From Apostichopus japonicus (taxonomy: Eukaryota; Echinodermata; Holothuroidea; Aspidochirotida; Stichopodidae): a stretch of 64,000 nucleotides of DNA. The DNA lies in assembly GCF_037975245.1 (NCBI RefSeq), contig NC_092573.1, positions 19,230,265 through 19,294,264 of the forward strand. Reading direction: 5' to 3'. Shown one piece after another: positions 39,567 through 53,500 of this stretch. The position numbers and the translations under genes were made by a program. The notes beneath the pieces were generated by a model. That model was not told the DNA's origin. It was given only the letters and a program-made list of their open reading frames with translations, and made no database searches. Positions within the stretch are counted from its first letter, which is position 1. Every line of letters begins with the position of its first letter.

Positions 39567-40642
39567 TTAGCCAAAATGCCGAGAAGCAAATGTTGTTAAA
39601 GCGGTTCCGTATTTTTCTGACACTTCCAAATTATTTTTAGTTGTAAATAAGGGAATAAAATAGGACTATGTTGGATGACCGGCAACCATGTTTCTTCTAC
39701 ACCAGCATATTGGAGTGAACCTGGGGGAGGGGGAGGGGGGTGGGTGGCTTTCACTGTAGCATTTTTCTGTAGCCTATCGCATCACGGTATGTATGTGTGA
39801 ATCAGGTTGTTGTGTTCGATATTGTACTGTCGTCAACAATATCTAAGTTGAAACATTGTGACGTCACACAATGACAGATTGTGATGTCATACCAAAGTAT
39901 GACTTATCACTATTAAATTTAAATAATAAATTAGCATGATTATTAATAGTTATGATAGCCCCTTCCTTCTGGGGAAATTAGGGGGAATTATTCTGATTCT
40001 TTTGAGGTATTCTAAATTTGTTCCAGGTAAAAAGATTGAGGTTAAGATTGAAAGCAGGGCAAATGACCTAGCCTATATTATATATGGAACACATTTAGTA
40101 TTGTATAGTATATAAATACATGGATCATTACGGCGTTCATCACGCAGTGAAAGCACTGGGACATATTTACACGGTGAAAGTTGGCCATTTCTCAGAGATC
40201 TATGAGATAGGCCACATAATATAGTTGTAGCTTTGGTAAAGGCCTCTGTCGTGGTATTACAATGTCACAGAAAACACTTTTTCCGCCTCTCCCAAACCTG
40301 ACATATTTTAGAAATTGGAGGCACCAATGAAGGGCTTTCGAGGTATCAATTGCAGTATACCCCATCCCCGATGGCGAAACACACCATGCATCCGAGGAGC
40401 ATGCCTGACTCAGCTGTCATATCACGCTGTGAGTTGGAAGGTCATTGGCCTGGCGAAGATAAACATGCATAGCGTCCTCTAATTTCATTTCAGTTACGAC
40501 CTTTAGTGACATTTAATCCGAACACAATGCCCAATATGTATAATATGTATAATATGTATTAGCCCTACCAAGTATCATTACGGTAAGTTCTTTAATAAGA
40601 ACTATATGTTAAAGGTACACATAGAACTATAATGAAGATATA

Positions 40643-40645
40643 TAT

Positions 40646-40707
<62 letters not shown>
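40643..40707. repeat. (TA)n microsatellite
   Basis: About 65 bases of TA, with shorter diverged units just before it. Confidence 0.95.
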
Positions 40708-40709
<2 letters not shown>

Positions 40710-41652
40710 TTGTACTGGATAAGTTCAACACAATTTCTATCCTACTAATCACAGTACAATATTTCGTATCGTCTGACAGTTGTGACAATACTCAAAATAT
40801 GAATAACTTTTAAAGGTTTTCAGTCGATGAAAAACACAAAACAATATATATTTAAATATATTTTGAGAATTTCATCTTCAGTGAGTTATGTTGCATTGAT
40901 TGTTTTTATTATTTTCCATATTTTTCTATGATCGCGTTATTGAATGTAATTTTTTGCTTTAAATGACTCGATCAAGGTTAAGGATGGCTACATGTTGCGT
41001 TGACTATATAATTCTCATATGGATTGAGAAGAATAATAGTGTTATACCAGAAAGACTCACAACTGGATTCTGTCTATGACATACATAGCGTAAGTCAGAG
41101 CCGTAAATAGAGAGGTTTGGGATAAGTTTACGAAGGACGCCATCTTAGAGGACGCTCTTTCAATTAATTTCACAGTATACCATAAATTGTCAACAAATTC
41201 GTTCGCACTTTTGAAATCGAGTTTGTTGCAAGTTAAAAACCGAAACATGCGTACAAAATAAGACGATAAATTACATGTATATTTTTGTTGTTGAACGAAA
41301 GACATGAATATTAACGAGAAGAAGTTGATAAAGTTAAATTGTAATTTTCAAGTACAGATTCATACAGCTCTTAGGCCTGCGTTTCTCCAAGAGGTGGGAA
41401 AGTACAACACTGAGTAATTAGATCATAATCACTGATAGTGCTATGAGTGTGAGGAGGCAGGTATGTAAGCAGCAATATAAATAAACAAATAAAACGCCGA
41501 ATTATGAATTTGAATATCAGTTATTTACCGATCTAAAGGCTATAACCAACTAACAAGAGGATAACTATAAACTGACTGCAACATACATTATGTTTCTTTC
41601 GGAGAAATAAAATACAAATAAGAAAAAGGGGAATAGGCAAATGAAATCTTGC

Positions 41653-41790
41653 ATCCATTAGACAATTATTTTGGTTGCATATTCAGAACGAGTAACGGAG
41701 ATTATTTCATATTATGACGTCATGTATAAATATAGCAGATGAAACTTGTATGATTGAACGAAGGAATATTGACATTTTCAATCTATGTTT
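41653..41790 (+). repeat. Inverted repeat pair, left copy
   Basis: About 138 bases that match the reverse complement of 44656-44791. Shared landmarks are ttttggttgcatattcag, tatttcatattatgacgtca, tgattgaacgaaggaat and caatctatgtt. Differences are scattered substitutions and small indels. Confidence 0.85.
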
Positions 41791-44184
41791 CTCGTTATAC
41801 ACATCCAAATTTGATAGGTACATGGATGTCAACGAAACTGTATTAAACATAGCCTATCACTGATATGTGAACAACAGCTGTTGCTTAGTTATCATTTTTC
41901 TCGCGGAATTGGGCCAATAAATGATAAAATGGTTAAAAAATACAACGCTTTATGGTCAATTACTTAGTGTATGGTAAGCAGTAAAGCCTGCAGATATACG
42001 TTCTGTATCATTCCTGTTCCTTTTTTTGTCTTTATCTCACAGATTAATGGCGATAAAATTCTTAATTAGTTGTAGAGTCATCTAAAAGAGCGTCTAATTA
42101 TTGTAGCCGATCTTACGAAAGAGATGTTTTGCGGTTCCTGTTCTTTCTGTCTTGGTTTGCTTATAGCAAAGGTTTGTCAATATAGACCTTAACTGGTTAA
42201 GTAATCACATCGGAGAAACTGAACCTTCGAAAACAGAAATCACTGTGGACAAAAGCATCGAGTCCCACTTAGCATTTTTAGTATCCTAGTAACCACTTGT
42301 AACCAGCGATTTAATGGGAAGGTGTAAGAGTAAATAAAATCTGGCCATGTGGTCACTCTTTTGTTGGTCTAAAACGAACGCAACTATGAAAGGCTCCCAT
42401 AGTACAACAAAGTCACAAAGTCAACATAAACCTGTATAGCAGTGTCAGTCTCGTCGCTATAGGGAATGCCTGTACTGTTTGACATAAGTTGGATATTGCG
42501 AATGAGCCTGACAAAAGTTGAAAGACCAACTGTCGACTAATCGAAATATAGCATATTATATATATACATACATACATTCATATATATATGGTTTTGGTAG
42601 TTAGTTGGAACGCACAATGATTCAATGTGGCAGATAGACCATTCGTTCTACACCTTCTCCCCCCTCCCCCCAAACCCCCTCCTTTTCCCGAGAACGAGGT
42701 ATTGTTATAATATCACTTTCTGCAAAGGAATTACATATACTCCACCATAACCCTCCCCCACTAATCTAAGGCCAAATCACCCCTCCCCCACCTCTGGCCC
42801 TCCCGTCGTGTGCTAAAATGGACTTTCCCTTTACACTTATGATATACCGACTTTATTGGAAGTTGATTAGACTAAACACAACAACATTACTTACTCATGT
42901 ATTCAAAATCAATCTATACACTAAAATCTTCTGTGAACTTTAAATGTCGATAAACATATCAGAACTTTACAGTACTTTTTATGTGTGTGTGTTTTGTAAT
43001 ATTGTACTCATTTATGTTCTTAAGAATCCATTGTAGATCATTCCTTTTCGATTTTTTTATAGTTCTTTTTTTTTCTTTCGAAAATTGGTCGTTCAAAATA
43101 ATCTTGAACGTCTGTTTACAGCAAACTTGGAACAGACCATCTATTTTGTTTTCATCCTCCTTGGCAAAATGTCGTCTTTTTTTCTCATTCATTCTCCAAT
43201 TTCGTAGCTATCAATTGATGTCTCACTAAGGCATGTCTTCGAAGACACTGAATGTCCCTATGGACAGGTACAGTTACAGACTCGTGGGATGACACCCAGA
43301 TACTGAAGACGCGTGTTTAAGATTCGTGTTTCAAAATATGGCCTCCATCCATGAATTAAAAAAAAAGTCACAGGAAATGTCGATGCTTCGTACAAGTAAC
43401 TCTCTCTTTCTCTTTCCTAGAGTATATATACTATACAGCTGAACTGAAATAATTACACATGATTTCAAATCGACAGAACTGACTTTTATTAACTGTGGAA
43501 AATAAATAAGACCACTTTTGCATGTTATATTACCTAATAAATTTGTCTATGATGGCTGCAGGTACATCAAAATGGATACCACAGAAAGTGTATTCTTAAT
43601 TTTATTTTTCTTACCCACCTTACTATCCTAAAGTCCAATACAATATACCATACACAACTTATATTGGTATATGTTGGTAGATTTAAGTCCTATAATTGAT
43701 ATACACACACATATATATATATATATATATTAACAGAATAAAATGTAAAGGCACCATCCAACCACAGACGGTCACCCCCCCCCCCAAGTCAACCCACATC
43801 GGCAAAAGGTCACTCAAGTGCCAAATCTCCACCTCCCCTCTATGGCATAAATGCAACCCTTTTATTTTCATGGGGGCATCTTGTATCTCGCATCTCGTCT
43901 ATATATGACGTCACGGTACCGCCCACAAGTTTTTAAGAAGTACGGAGGCTTGTGTGAACCATATGCCATTTTTGTCAACATTTAAACATGGGATGCCCTA
44001 CCCTGCAGGGGATCCCCGCTCAAAGACCATTGCGATTCGATTTCGATGCTTGGAACAGATTTATAAAATTGTATTTTTAAATTCTTCACTTTAATTTCCC
44101 TATAGATATGATAGATCAGATGATGGAATCACTGTATATTGTTCAATAAGATAATGACGGGTGATTTGTCCCGCCAGCGTAATT

Positions 44185-44310
44185 TCCATGTACCATCCGG
44201 CAGCCACGCACCAACCATCCGGCACCCACCCACCCACCCACCGACCAACCATTCGGCACCACCTGGTACCACCCATCCGCCACCCACCGCCATCCAACCA
44301 CCACACATCC
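44185..44310. repeat. CCACC-rich imperfect minisatellite
   Basis: Degenerate units based on ccatccggcac and cacccacc repeat for about 125 bases. The open frames on both strands (proline-rich and glycine/tryptophan-rich) are by-products of the repeat. Confidence 0.75.
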
Positions 44311-44655
44311 TAAAGCATACACGTACTTTCAAAGCCAAGTCATAAAACTCACACTAAATAAGACTCGAATACATTTGTAACGTCTCACGTAACATTTAAA
44401 TAATGAAGTTACTTGAGTCACTTGACTCGAAACAAGTCATTTTTCATGGAAAGTCACTGGCGTGGAGTGAAACGTTACAACACTCTTATGAAGTGATGGC
44501 AGCTATAGCATCAAAGGGACTAGTAGATAAGGACATGCCTTTTTTTGAGGAAAGTCAGAGGTTATAAATCTACATAGCTGTTTCCAATTTCAGTCTTAAA
44601 GCCATCATCATTCCTACCTAGCCCAGTAGTTTTTTTCCCAAATTTGGTCGTTTGT

Positions 44656-44791
44656 AACATAGATTGAAAAATATCAAAATTCCTTCGTTCAATCATGCAA
44701 GTTTGATCCGCTTTATTTATGTATGACGTCATAATATGAAATAATATCTAATATACTGTCTGAATATGCAACCAAAATGATTGTCTGATGA
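44656..44791 (-). repeat. Inverted repeat pair, right copy
   Basis: The reverse-complement partner of 41653-41790. The pair encloses about 2.9 kb without a recognised gene. This could be two independent insertions of one family, or the ends of a larger decayed element. Confidence 0.85.
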
Positions 44792-45159
44792 TGTATTACT
44801 TTACTAACCTCTTCTCTATTGTTGTTTGTTTGTTTTTCTTCAGAGGGAATGTAATAACACTGTAAGCTTATATATTTATCCTGGCTGTTTTAGTTGGTTA
44901 GCCTTTAGATCTTTCACTCACACTTTCACTGCTTTTCATAATATCAACTTTACTGCTCCATTTAAAAAACCATTAAAAATCGAGAACAGTTTCGATGAAG
45001 ACACCGATTAAAATTTTAAATTAATCTTAGTGTAGCTTGTGTCAAAAATACCAGAGAATAGCCAATGACCCCATTCAAGGGTGTAACACGAAGACCGTGT
45101 TTTATCGTTTGTTTCTAATCGGAGTTACGAGCAACCGCTTTTGCAATGTCCGTCCTTTC

Positions 45160-45262
45160 CTCTTATCTTCCCACCCCTCCCACCCTCCCACCCCTCCCAC
45201 CCCTTCCACCCTCACACCCCTCCCAACCCTGTCCCGGTCATCTCTCTCCACCCACCCAACCC
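45160..45262. repeat. Pyrimidine-rich CCCACC/CTCCCA tract
   Basis: About 100 bases of repeated cccctcccac-like units. The G-rich complement has many closely spaced G-runs, so it is a good G-quadruplex candidate on the minus strand. Confidence 0.8.
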
Positions 45263-45770
45263 CCTCTCTCTTTCTCTTTATTCCCATCTTTACGGCAGTG
45301 CATATAGCCAGTTAGCAGTCGTTTTAAGTTAATAATCCTTTCCATTTGGCTGGAGCAAATGTCTTCCCCCTTTACACACACACACACACCTCTACTCTTT
45401 CTGCAGACTTGATACAAGATATCTTACAACTTACTTCTTCACTTTTATAGGGTTGCCGATATATACCACAGGTAACAAATCATTGTGACAGTTACGAGAA
45501 ACCAGATTTTGTCAAAATATGCGAAACATCAATCTTTCAAGAGAGTATTTGGAGAATGAAAAAGGTAAAAAGAAAAGAAAGAAAGGGGAAAAAAAGAGAC
45601 GGTTCCAACAGAAAACATACAGATAAAAAGATGTTTTCACGGTCGAATGGCAGTACGAAATACTGTTTTTCAATCTGGGTGAGTTAACATCTGCAAAAAT
45701 AAATGAAAATTGTTGCTTGGATCAACCTTTATAATTTGAGAAAGCTATAAACCATGATAAACGAGTTCTT

Positions 45771-46117
45771 GTTTCGAAAGGGCATTCTGTATCTACGGTA
45801 ATAAAATCAATGACCGTGACATCTATAGCATCGAAACTACAAGGAACATTACAAGACTAAAGGTTACAGTATTATATCATACATCAGTATAGGATGTGGA
45901 CATATATAGTATATATGTATACGGTAACTAGGTGTAGGCTACACCTATGTACAATGTAGCATATCACGCTATTGTGCTTCGAAAGGGCAGTCTGTATCTA
46001 TACGGTAATAAAATCAATGACCCTGACATCTACAGCATCGAAACTATATATACAAGAAACGTATACCATACTAACGGTTTTTATGGCCTACAGTATTATA
46101 TCATACAGCAGTATAGG
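45771..46117 (+). repeat. Local direct duplication, diverged
   Basis: Copy 1 (about 45771-45895) and copy 2 (about 45976-46117) share ttcgaaagggca, ggtaataaaatcaatgacc, catcgaaacta and cagtattatatcatac in the same order. The spacing grows from about 205 to about 223 bases because copy 2 has insertions. No gene is involved. Confidence 0.85.
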
Positions 46118-49100
46118 TTATATATACAAATATAGGCTATAGGCTATAGCCTATAGGTGTAGGCTATAGGTATGTACATTGTATCATACATTTGTGCAAT
46201 ATAGGCTCACTTGAACATTTCAGTATTTATCTCAAAGTTTAACCTGCAGTGTTTTGTTTTACAGATTCCAAGAAGGATTTTCCCTGCACTTTGTACTCCT
46301 TCGATTTGCAAGAAATTGAGGAAAGTCACATTGAGGAGAAAAACGGTTGGCAACAACTTTGTATGGTTTGAGCATCATGATCGCAAAAGCTGGTATTTTT
46401 GTACATTTGTGGTGAGTAGCCCTACCGATGATGTTTACAGATGATATGCAGGTGCCCCCTCCCTCATCCTATGGTTTGATTTAAATACAGTTTATTTATT
46501 TCAGAAATTTCAAATTGACGTCATCTAAAAGCCGGTCATCCAACACTGTATCGACAGTCGTATCCTTTTTACTTTCTTCAGCGGTTTGATTTTTGCTTTT
46601 CTATAAAAGGTTCTTTTTCCTAACTAAAAATAATCTCCGTCTCTATATGAGGTAATTTAAGAAATTATTCGATAACATATAAGGGTGTGGGTCAACATAT
46701 AGGCTGGATAATAAGAAAAATTAATATTTACATTTTCTCTGTAACTGAGCGTTTGCAATTGACATCACAGATGTGACAACCTAGATTTTTCTGATGAACG
46801 TCTTCTAATTTAATGTTTGCTGCAAGCAAATGCTCTTCAAAGTCCCGCATTTGCTTTAAACAAAGGGCTTCCAGGCCTATCATTATAGTTACTTGTACCT
46901 TTAAACCCAGAACTGGACAAATCCCCACGTTCAACCTCCACTCTAACTCAAGGACCCTCCACACACCCCGCGCCAGCGGCTGCTATGGATTTCCTGATTG
47001 GCAGTCAATACATTAAGCTCATCGACAATTTCTCTTCCGCCCCCCAAATACCCCCATTACATCCCACACTTTATCCCTGCATAACAAATCCCACAAGCCT
47101 ATATTGTTTGGGACATGTGCAATCAATTGTTTTCCTTGTTAGCATAACTATATCTGTTTACTACGGTATTTAATTTCAACGATTACTGGATATAAACCAT
47201 CTCGCTATATAGTATAAAGAATGTTTGTAGGGCCAGAAGGTAAGAAATGGCGTCGAGGAATGATAATGGTTTATTTACAAAGCTTAAAATATGTAGTCTG
47301 CCAAACAGATGTTAAACACCGCACTCACCAAGTGACGCTTAAGCCACGTCTTTCAGCATATATCCCACGAAACCTTTTTCGCCATCATTTGGCAATGCCT
47401 TGAACGTTAACGCGAGATGCCTCATGGGAAATTCAAAGAATGTATAATCAAAGGTATTGCAAACCATTTATTCAACGCTTTTGAAACTGCTAGTATATGA
47501 TTAGGCTATACTGCAGCTTGAGTTTCAAAATATAAGATGGACCTAATTATGACTTTCTGGTGTAACCACCAAAAGAGCACGTACACAATTTTCAGTTGCT
47601 TTGGGCTAGTAACGCTGAAGTCTTTTCTCCCTTCTTACTTTCTTACTCTCTTTGCTTCCTTCTTTCTTCCCTTCATTTTTCCTCCCTTCCCCTTTTCCTT
47701 CTTTTTGATCAATATCTCAGTTGATTTTTCTTTAAAAGTGCCTTATTTTGACTTGTTTGCACACTGACCCTAGCTAGCCACTTTCACGTCAAGAGATGTC
47801 AATCAAGGCCGAATAACAATTTCCCGGTTGATTCATTTTCGCGCCTAAAGTTAGTCATTTCTGTTGACAACTTAAATACGACACTGCTGCGGTTCTTGCC
47901 TAGATGTATTATTATATCCCCTCCCAACATATGCGCGTTTGAACTTGACAGGCCAAAATGGGTAAAAGAAGATAAGTGGAGGAGGATATTATATATGACT
48001 GTACTACCTCACTTATTCAGGGATCGTTAGGCTTCGAAGCAATTTTTTTTTTATTTGAACAACTGCTATAGCTTTTACCACATAGTATAGATTTTTAAAG
48101 TGGTATTAGGACAGAAAGGGGGTGGGTTACTTCTATCCGAAAAGTTCCTGTCTACCAACCACCACCTGCATTTCGCCCCATCTCTTACGAAAACCGCCGA
48201 CACAATAAAACCAAATGAGTGAACGTATTGGTCTAAAAGCATATGGTCAATTTATCATTGTGTGCTTTGGATGAACCCAAACAATACACATTTATTACCC
48301 CCTCCCCCCTCCCAACCTACCCCACTTTTCCTCGTACATAATTTGTACTGACTAATTTGTTTCATTTTCAATATTAAAATTGTCGAATGTAGTTCCGCAT
48401 ACATCTCGAGTGCGCTCAAGAACAAACGTATATTGATTGTATGTAATTTTTTGTACATCTTTTAAGTTGATCAAATATCATGTGAGCAATACGGCGTTGA
48501 CTGTTACGCTATTGACCTATAGGCCAACACGATGTGCCGGCTGATATGTGAGTCAATATTATCGAAATGTTAGTTGCAACATCTTATTCCGATACCCTTT
48601 TTCATTGTTAATATTAAAAGGTGCTGAGGGTACAACTACTATTCTGGTTCTTACCCCTCCCCTTCCCCTTATTCTTCCATCACCATTGTGAGGGTCTCAT
48701 TACATCCATCTACACGAACATGTTCGTCAAGCTACATTTGTTGTATACCCGCTCCCATTAGTCAAATCAAGTACCTGGTACAAAATGACTCAAACTTATA
48801 ACCCACCCCCTTCCTCCCCCGCCTCGCCATTCCTCCCAACACCCCCTTCCCATGGGCGTTGAATTAAACAGACGCAAATGCTTGATTAAAATGAAAATAT
48901 GGAAGGTTGGTTTTGTAACAGATTCGGTTGCCCCCCCCCTCCCCACCCCTCCCTCCCTCTCAAAATACCTGTGATGTAACGCATTAACCCAATACTAGAG
49001 AGATCCTCTATATCTGTCTATGACGTCTTCTCTCCCAACAAAGTTGATGCAATCCACAGTAACCTCCCTTCTTCCCCTTCATGACAATAACAATTATCAG

Positions 49101-50239
49101 TGCATTGTTTTACCAGCAAACAAGATTGTAGGACCTTTATATAAAATGTACATGCATATGCCTATACATGTCAAATTCTGATTCACTACTAAAGTTGGTA
49201 GCCTATAATTTGGTCTTAGAAAAGTAACAAAAAGCCCTCTGCCCAAGCGTTTTGTTCTGACACAATATACATGCAATAAAACTATTGCACGTTAACCCCA
49301 TCCTCGAAGGGCCCTACTTGCGTGACCGAGAAACGGGTCCCGTTACAAATAGGGGCCATCTGCTTTTAACTTAGAGACTTCATAGGTCTCTTTAACCTAT
49401 ACACGTATATACGACGCCATGCCATACACCCCTGTCTACAGGTTTAAATAATCACTCAACAATTCCTACGTCATGTTTTGTCGTCAGTTAAGTTTAACTA
49501 ACACGCCAGCTTTCAGGTATGTGTGTGCGCTTGTGTGTGGTGTGTGTTTGATTGGACTTCGGTTTGGGTAATAAAACAAGCTGTTAACCTTTTTATCTAT
49601 AATTATTGCGGACAATTAATTGCTCTGGAGGACTAATGCGGATATTTTATCAATGATAAGAACCTATAATGAGGAGGCTCAAACACCTTTTTCAAGTTCA
49701 AAGCCATCAATACATTACTTTGTAGATCATACGATTTTCTTTTCTGGAGAGAGAGAGAGAGAGAGGGGGGGGGGGCGGAGGATCGGAGGTGTATAGCTTT
49801 GTTTTTTCTTGCTATTTGTTGCTTTGGAAAAGAACCTTAAATTTACTTTTGTGAAAAGGTGTACCGTAATTAAATTGCTAATCAACGTGATTAATGGTCT
49901 CCATGAAAAGGGGAAGTGTCCATTACTTAACTTAAAGAACTTAACCTTATCTAATTTTAAGATTAATGAGTAATAAAATTACTGCTATTTTTACCTGTAA
50001 GTATTAATTTGTAGACAGTGTATCATCTTGAGCTAGTCTTAATTGGATCATAAAGATGGGAACGTATACTCCATTAACTGGATCAATAAATTATAATAAA
50101 CTGTTATAAGAACCATGCGGACCGACTGCTATAGAATGCCGTTTGTATATGCATTTTATGACACCAAATTGCACGTATCATAAATTTATTACATCTGTGA
50201 ACAGCAACACTATGACAGAATTTATGTTTTTTATTCATC

Positions 50240-50530
50240 ATGCAACCAGGGGCGTCGATAGCTAGATTGGGACCCGGGAATAAAAATGTCAACGGGCCCC
50301 GTTATTTATTTATTTTTTCGTCATTTCTTCTCAGGTAAATTATGAATATGAAATACATTCTTTTATCTCATATTTCCCTGCCCCCCTTATTGTCACTCCT
50401 ATACAGTGGCGGCGCTACGAGGGACATTAGGGGGAAATGTCCCTACATTTTCCCCTTTCCCTCTAGTTGCCCCCCCCCCCCCTCAACCAATCAGATCTGC
50501 TACTGATCCAAAATAGCCTATATAGAACTA
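50240..50530. mobile_element. Transposon-end-like debris
   Basis: The segments aggggcgtcgatagctag near 50249 and cagtggcggcgctacgaggg near 50404 look like the GC-rich termini of degenerate cut-and-paste transposons. A poly(C) run follows at about 50470. There is no coding frame, and the class is unknown. Confidence 0.3.
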
Positions 50531-53500
50531 GGCTCATCGTTTGTATTAGAAACAGCTTCCAAATGCAATTGATTAATGTGAAAAATTTTCAAAATATAAA
50601 ATCATTTTGCGTCTAAGTCAATTCCCAAAGGGGAGAGGGAACCCCTCCCCAATATAAGTGTTACATATTTTGTCTCCTCCCCACAACCAAAAAATATGAC
50701 TCGCCCCCCTAGTTGCCTCCCCCCCCCCCCCAGGTAGCCTTGGATGGTGCTCCTATATTAAAATTAGCAACACATCCACTATTATAATATCGTAATTACG
50801 TTATTACAGAGCTCTTTCATGTTGCACGCAATTTACAAGTTTTCTTTATTCATCACATTTACTGAGAGCGCATGCGCTTGATAACGTGAGAGTACAAGAC
50901 TGTGATACTGACGAGCGCGCTTAATTCTGACGTTGTTGAGTAAGCTCCTCATATAATGATAAATATACAATATTTATATAAGTTTTGGTTCTAATATGGA
51001 CATGAATGGAGCCTATAGCCCGACAGTCCTATGAATTACATGTCCTTTCACCCTTCAATCTAATGTTGTTTTTGTAAGTTCACGGGATAGGTAAAAAAAA
51101 AACCCACAAAGAACGATAAGTGAAAACACTTAAAAAAAAACCTTTTTCTCTTTTTGAGAAGAAAAAATAACGTTTATAGGTTTAATTGAACTATTAACAC
51201 TAATTTCCCTACTCGAAAATAGTGTATAATTGCAGTCACTGTAAAAACATGAAGAAGACAAAAAAAAAAAAAAACTGGTTTATTTTATTAAGTGTTGTCA
51301 ATTCTAAGAGCTCTCACGCGTGATGTCGAGTTTTACAACATAACTCAATTCATGGCATGTATTTTATACGGCGGTATAATGTTATATTATATACACACAC
51401 CATAAAGTGTAGACTATATCAAAGTTTGTTCATTTATTATCTTTTCAATCTCTTCGCTGATTTGTTTGAAGAGATCTTTGTCAACAAAAACAAACTAATA
51501 CCTATAATATCTGATAACAGAGTGTGAGTTATGTCTGCGAAACATGAACTAATTAACCTCATCTGATAAAGACAGGCTTATTGGATGTCGATAAGACCCT
51601 TCAAATGCTGTGTGTGTTCTCATCATTCCGTATCAACACACAACTCAGCATATGAAAACATCATTGACAAAAGCATTCGAGCTTTCAATTATTTAGTTTG
51701 GGCTTCAGCTGCGTTTGGAAGGCACTGGATGTGGAAAGAGAGTTTTTTTTGCGGTATTGCACATGAGGGTGAGTGGGCGGGGGAAGGGGATCAGGGGGAA
51801 GGGAGGGATATCTCCAGTCAAATGGTGTTCCTATTTCTACCTCACCTCCCCTTCCCTTCCCCATCCTCTTTCCCGGATCTGATAGTATATATCTGTAGTA
51901 TTTACAGAGATTTAATCACAATACATATTTTAGAATTCGACAGACTTAATACAATATCCATTGAGGTATGGATGTGCACTATGACTATGAAGGCAAAGTC
52001 ACAAAACTCATGATTAAATTGCTTGGAATAAGGGATTTATTTATTTACTTTTAATCATTCTCTTATATGCATTGATGAATGCCAACGAGAAAATTCTGAC
52101 TTTGTGTGAGCTGCGAATTTAATAAGTTATACTAATTAAAACATACACTGCCAGCACTCTTCTCCCATCCCCTCCCCCTACCCCAGCACAAACCCACCCC
52201 TTCATCTTGACATAAAAAACATTCGTTATTACTATTTCATGCATGGACTGTAGCTGAACAGGTCATGAACCTTTTTCCAACGTGTTAGTGATTTTTTCCC
52301 TTCAAATTAAGGAATGAGTCCATTTCTTTAAAAACATTCTGTTTGCTTAAATTGTTTAGTTCCATTTCGGTGCTACCATAAAAGTTAAGATCGCATAAAT
52401 TTAGGCCTGGCCAATAGACGCGGGTAGAGTTCGTTAAGTTTGAGTATTCGAATTTCTTTCATATTTTCGATGAAAAGTAGAAACATCATAAAATATTTTG
52501 ACTCGCTGTTTCTATGATTTTAACAACATATTTTGTGAATTTAAAAAAAACACATTGTCTGCCTGTCTGTCAGGATCGGACGAAAACATAAAATTAATCT
52601 CGAATTTACCATTAAATTGCAGAAAAATTAAAGAAGGGGTGTCAAAATTTCTGATTATGATAAAAGTTAGCCAATAAGTACATACACCTTAAAAACAGTC
52701 CACATCGGCCTGCCCCCACCTCATCCCCCAGCCTCCCCCTCCCAATCCCGCAATGAAACCAGAAAGGGGAAAATACAAGCTGTATTTTTCGTTTTCATAT
52801 CTTCCATATTATCTTTCAATTTCTGTTTTGTTTTTCTATTGTTCTCTGCTCTTTTCTTACGTCAATATTCATCGAGAGTAGAAACTGACGTAACCATAAA
52901 CTGATATCTCCGATTGCCGTGTTAAAGAAGTCGTGTTCTAAATGTTACCGCTTTCCTTTTTCTTTTCTTTCCTTTCTTTATTCCACGACTGCCCTTGTTA
53001 GAAAACACACCAAGTCCCTCATTTTCAATCTCTTTTCACCACTGATAGGAAGCGTCACTTCACGCAGTGATTCGCCGCGTGAGACTAGCCGTAGACCAAC
53101 AGAGGATACCGAGGTGGAAATTAACCAGGAAATTCGATGAAGTTAGCTTCGACAGGTGTTTAAGAAAGATGTTTTGCGCATTATAATTCTATTTTTTTTA
53201 TTTCAACATCTTCATCATTCCCTTTTCTTCTCTATAGAAGCTTGAGAGGGCAACTTTAAAAATTAAATTTCGTTTTGTGAAATGACAGATTAAGGAAATA
53301 ATACGAGCCCTTGGTTGAAAGGGTTATTCACACATGAGTGATATATAATACACGTATATGAAAGACAAGTGTATATATATACATATTTATATATGGATGG
53401 ATGTATGTATATGTGTGTGTGTTATACAGTTATATGAAATACTCCTCCCCAGTTAAGATGGTGAGATATTGGACATCAAGCATGCCACACACGACTGTAT

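Noticed and set aside
44826-45011. Possible exon after a ttttcttcag acceptor
   Set aside because: The frame has no family resemblance, no donor before its stop and no partner exon, so chance is the simpler explanation.
51585-52013. 142-codon plus-strand open frame
   Set aside because: It runs through G-rich and then C-rich low-complexity DNA, has no domain I recognise, and has no splice partners.
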